Of a stretch of 6,789 bases of DNA, positions 6,099-6,789 are shown piece after piece; position 1 is the stretch's first letter; every line of letters begins with the position of its first letter. This DNA is from Actinomycetota bacterium. GTDB lineage: Bacteria > Acidobacteriota > Blastocatellia > Chloracidobacteriales > Chloracidobacteriaceae. Both the position numbers and the translations under genes were made by a program. A model generated the notes under the pieces. It saw only the letters and a program-made list of their open reading frames with translations. It made no database searches and was not told where the DNA came from. The stretch spans positions 1 through 6,789 of the forward strand of contig JAAFHI010000180.1 in NCBI GenBank assembly GCA_013298335.1, written 5' to 3'.

Positions 6099-6106
6099 CC
6101 TTTTGA
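6099..6106 (+). repeat. Right target-site duplication CCTTTTGA
   Basis: This exact direct copy of 5807-5814 directly abuts the right terminal inverted repeat. The perfect match suggests the insertion is not very old. Confidence 0.85.
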
Positions 6107-6193
6107 AATTCTTCCCGGGCATGGATTTCCGCTGGCCGGAGATTCGCAAAACGTTACAATGCGCCCACCACCAAAAAAGACGAGGCTTTTCCA

Positions 6194-6655
6194 ATGGACA
6201 TGCTCGGGCTGTTCTCGCTTGGCTGTTTCGTCGGCGCGATTGCGACCTTCGGTTTGCGGTTCATCAAGGACGCCGAAACCTGGAAACAGGGACTGACCAC
6301 CATGATCGCCTCGACCCTCTCGGGGACGGCGATTCTGTTCGTGGAACGGTTCCGCAACTCCGGCGCGCTCGGGGCCTACAGTCTGGGGCTGCTGATCGCG
6401 CTGCTCTGGACCTATTCCGACGAGGCCGTCAACAAAATCAACGCGCAGGATTCAGGGAACGCGCCTTCGGAAGCCAGAACCGGGCTGGTCAATTCCCGGT
6501 CGTTCCAGTTCCTGGGATGGGTGCATCTGGTGTTCATCGTGCTCGCCAGCCTGGTTGCCGTCGCGCTGGTTCTCCCGCCGGCCTTCAAGGACGTCTGGGG
6601 CGGGGGCATCGAGCCGAAAACCGCCGCACCAGCTTCAAATACCCCCGCAAAATGA
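6194..6655 (+). CDS. Small integral membrane protein, four predicted segments, 153 aa
   Basis: The ATG at 6194 has GAGG (6182-6185) 8 nt upstream; an in-frame ATG two codons later (6200) is a less likely alternative. Hydrophobic segments fall at about residues 3-21 (LGLFSLGCFVGAIATFGL), 35-50 (TTMIASTLSGTAILFV), 57-74 (ending ALLWTY) and 107-127 (LGWVHLVFIVLASLVAVALVL). A polar stretch, about 75-105, separates the third and fourth, and a short Pro/Ala-rich tail ends the protein. No signal-peptide cleavage site, enzyme motif or known family signature is apparent to me. Small size with four helices is seen in holin-like, transporter-subunit and many uncharacterised inner-membrane proteins; none is specifically supported. 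It is separated from the envelope operon by a terminator and the mobile element, so it probably has its own promoter. Confidence 0.8.
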   Translation: MDMLGLFSLGCFVGAIATFGLRFIKDAETWKQGLTTMIASTLSGTAILFVERFRNSGALGAYSLGLLIALLWTYSDEAVNKINAQDSGNAPSEARTGLVNSRSFQFLGWVHLVFIVLASLVAVALVLPPAFKDVWGGGIEPKTAAPASNTPAK

Positions 6656-6709
6656 TTCAACCGATAAAATTCAACGGCTGACGGGCGCTCCGGCGGGTTT
6701 TGGTATTGA

Positions 6710-6760
6710 GGCGCGAATGCGCCGCCAGAAAATAGCCCCGCCCGTGAGGGCGGGGTGGCG
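6710..6760 (-). terminator. GC-rich hairpins at the right edge, likely terminator for minus-strand transcription
   Basis: CCCCGCCC (6736-6743) pairs perfectly with GGGCGGGG (6748-6755) over GTGA, a GNRA-type loop on the plus strand. An outer CGCCA (6723-6727) pairs with TGGCG (6756-6760), leaving the 8 nt GAAAATAG unpaired on one side. Read on the minus strand the stem is followed by CTATTTTCT, which fits a terminator for a gene coming from beyond the right edge. On the plus strand no T-run follows. A second small hairpin, GGCGC-GAAT-GCGCC, lies at 6710-6723. Confidence 0.5.
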
Positions 6761-6789
6761 TTGCGGGAGAATTTCGTGAGCCTCGTCAG

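Larger units (their letters stand above)
5742..6193. other. Intergenic region, 452 nt, holding the operon terminator and the MITE-like element
   Basis: Outside the terminator and the mobile element, the remaining parts are 5742-5761, the short 5801-5806, and 6107-6193. The last is the upstream region of the gene at 6194. TACAAT at 6155-6160 could be a -10 element, but no good -35 is seen at the usual distance. The 8-bp stem with ttct loop at 6061-6080 (GTGGGTTG/CAACCCAC) followed by AAATTTT lies at the right end of the mobile element and could act as a weak terminator. Confidence 0.5.

Noticed and set aside
5799..6296. 165-aa plus-strand frame across the mobile element
   Set aside because: It runs through both inverted-repeat arms and into the next gene in another frame. 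The composition is that of translated palindromes, with no protein pattern.
6671..6789. Short open minus-strand frame entering from the right edge and ending at a TGA near 6671
   Set aside because: It would read through the GC-rich hairpin, which is better explained as a terminator or repeat. The translation shows no recognisable protein feature and is too short to judge.

Overview
The window comes from a diderm (Gram-negative-type) bacterium. The evidence is one large protein with a signal peptide and an outer-membrane beta-barrel ending in Phe-Phe, together with two other Sec-exported proteins. The main operon is GC-rich, with G or C favoured at third codon positions. I cannot fix the phylum from the sequence alone. 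No ribosomal, tRNA or recognisable housekeeping gene is present, and none of the five coding regions is one I can name, so this is a region of envelope proteins and repeats of unknown function.

Layout. (1) Positions 1-973, minus strand: a single-pass membrane-anchored protein whose reading frame runs off the left edge. It contains a run of nine G, where a one-base slip in either direction would truncate the protein. (2) Positions 974-1350: a divergent intergenic region with a terminator-like hairpin in the minus-strand leader and a 34-bp near-perfect palindrome centred on GAATTC. (3) Positions 1351-5741, plus strand: a three-gene envelope operon. It encodes a 232-aa secreted helical protein, a 763-aa outer-membrane barrel with an N-terminal globular domain and a Pro/Glu/Thr-rich linker, and a 419-aa secreted beta-rich protein with a fibronectin/Ig-like C-terminal domain. 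Between the first two genes lies an inverted array of 7-bp repeats that ends at the barrel gene's Shine-Dalgarno sequence. The last two genes are 10 nt apart. A strong intrinsic terminator at 5762-5800 closes the operon.

(4) Positions 5807-6106: a 284-bp non-coding element with 24-bp terminal inverted repeats (22/24 matching), flanked on both sides by the same 8-bp sequence CCTTTTGA. This has the hallmarks of a miniature inverted-repeat transposable element (MITE). A second inverted repeat of about 41 bp lies inside it. (5) Positions 6194-6655, plus strand: a 153-aa protein with four predicted membrane segments. (6) The right end holds a strong GC-rich hairpin with a GTGA loop, probably a terminator for minus-strand transcription entering from the right.

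Working model (inference): the three-gene operon supplies an exported module made of an outer-membrane barrel and two secreted partners, possibly a surface structure or a transport channel with accessory proteins. The heptad array could set the ratio of the first protein to the barrel. No substrate can be assigned.
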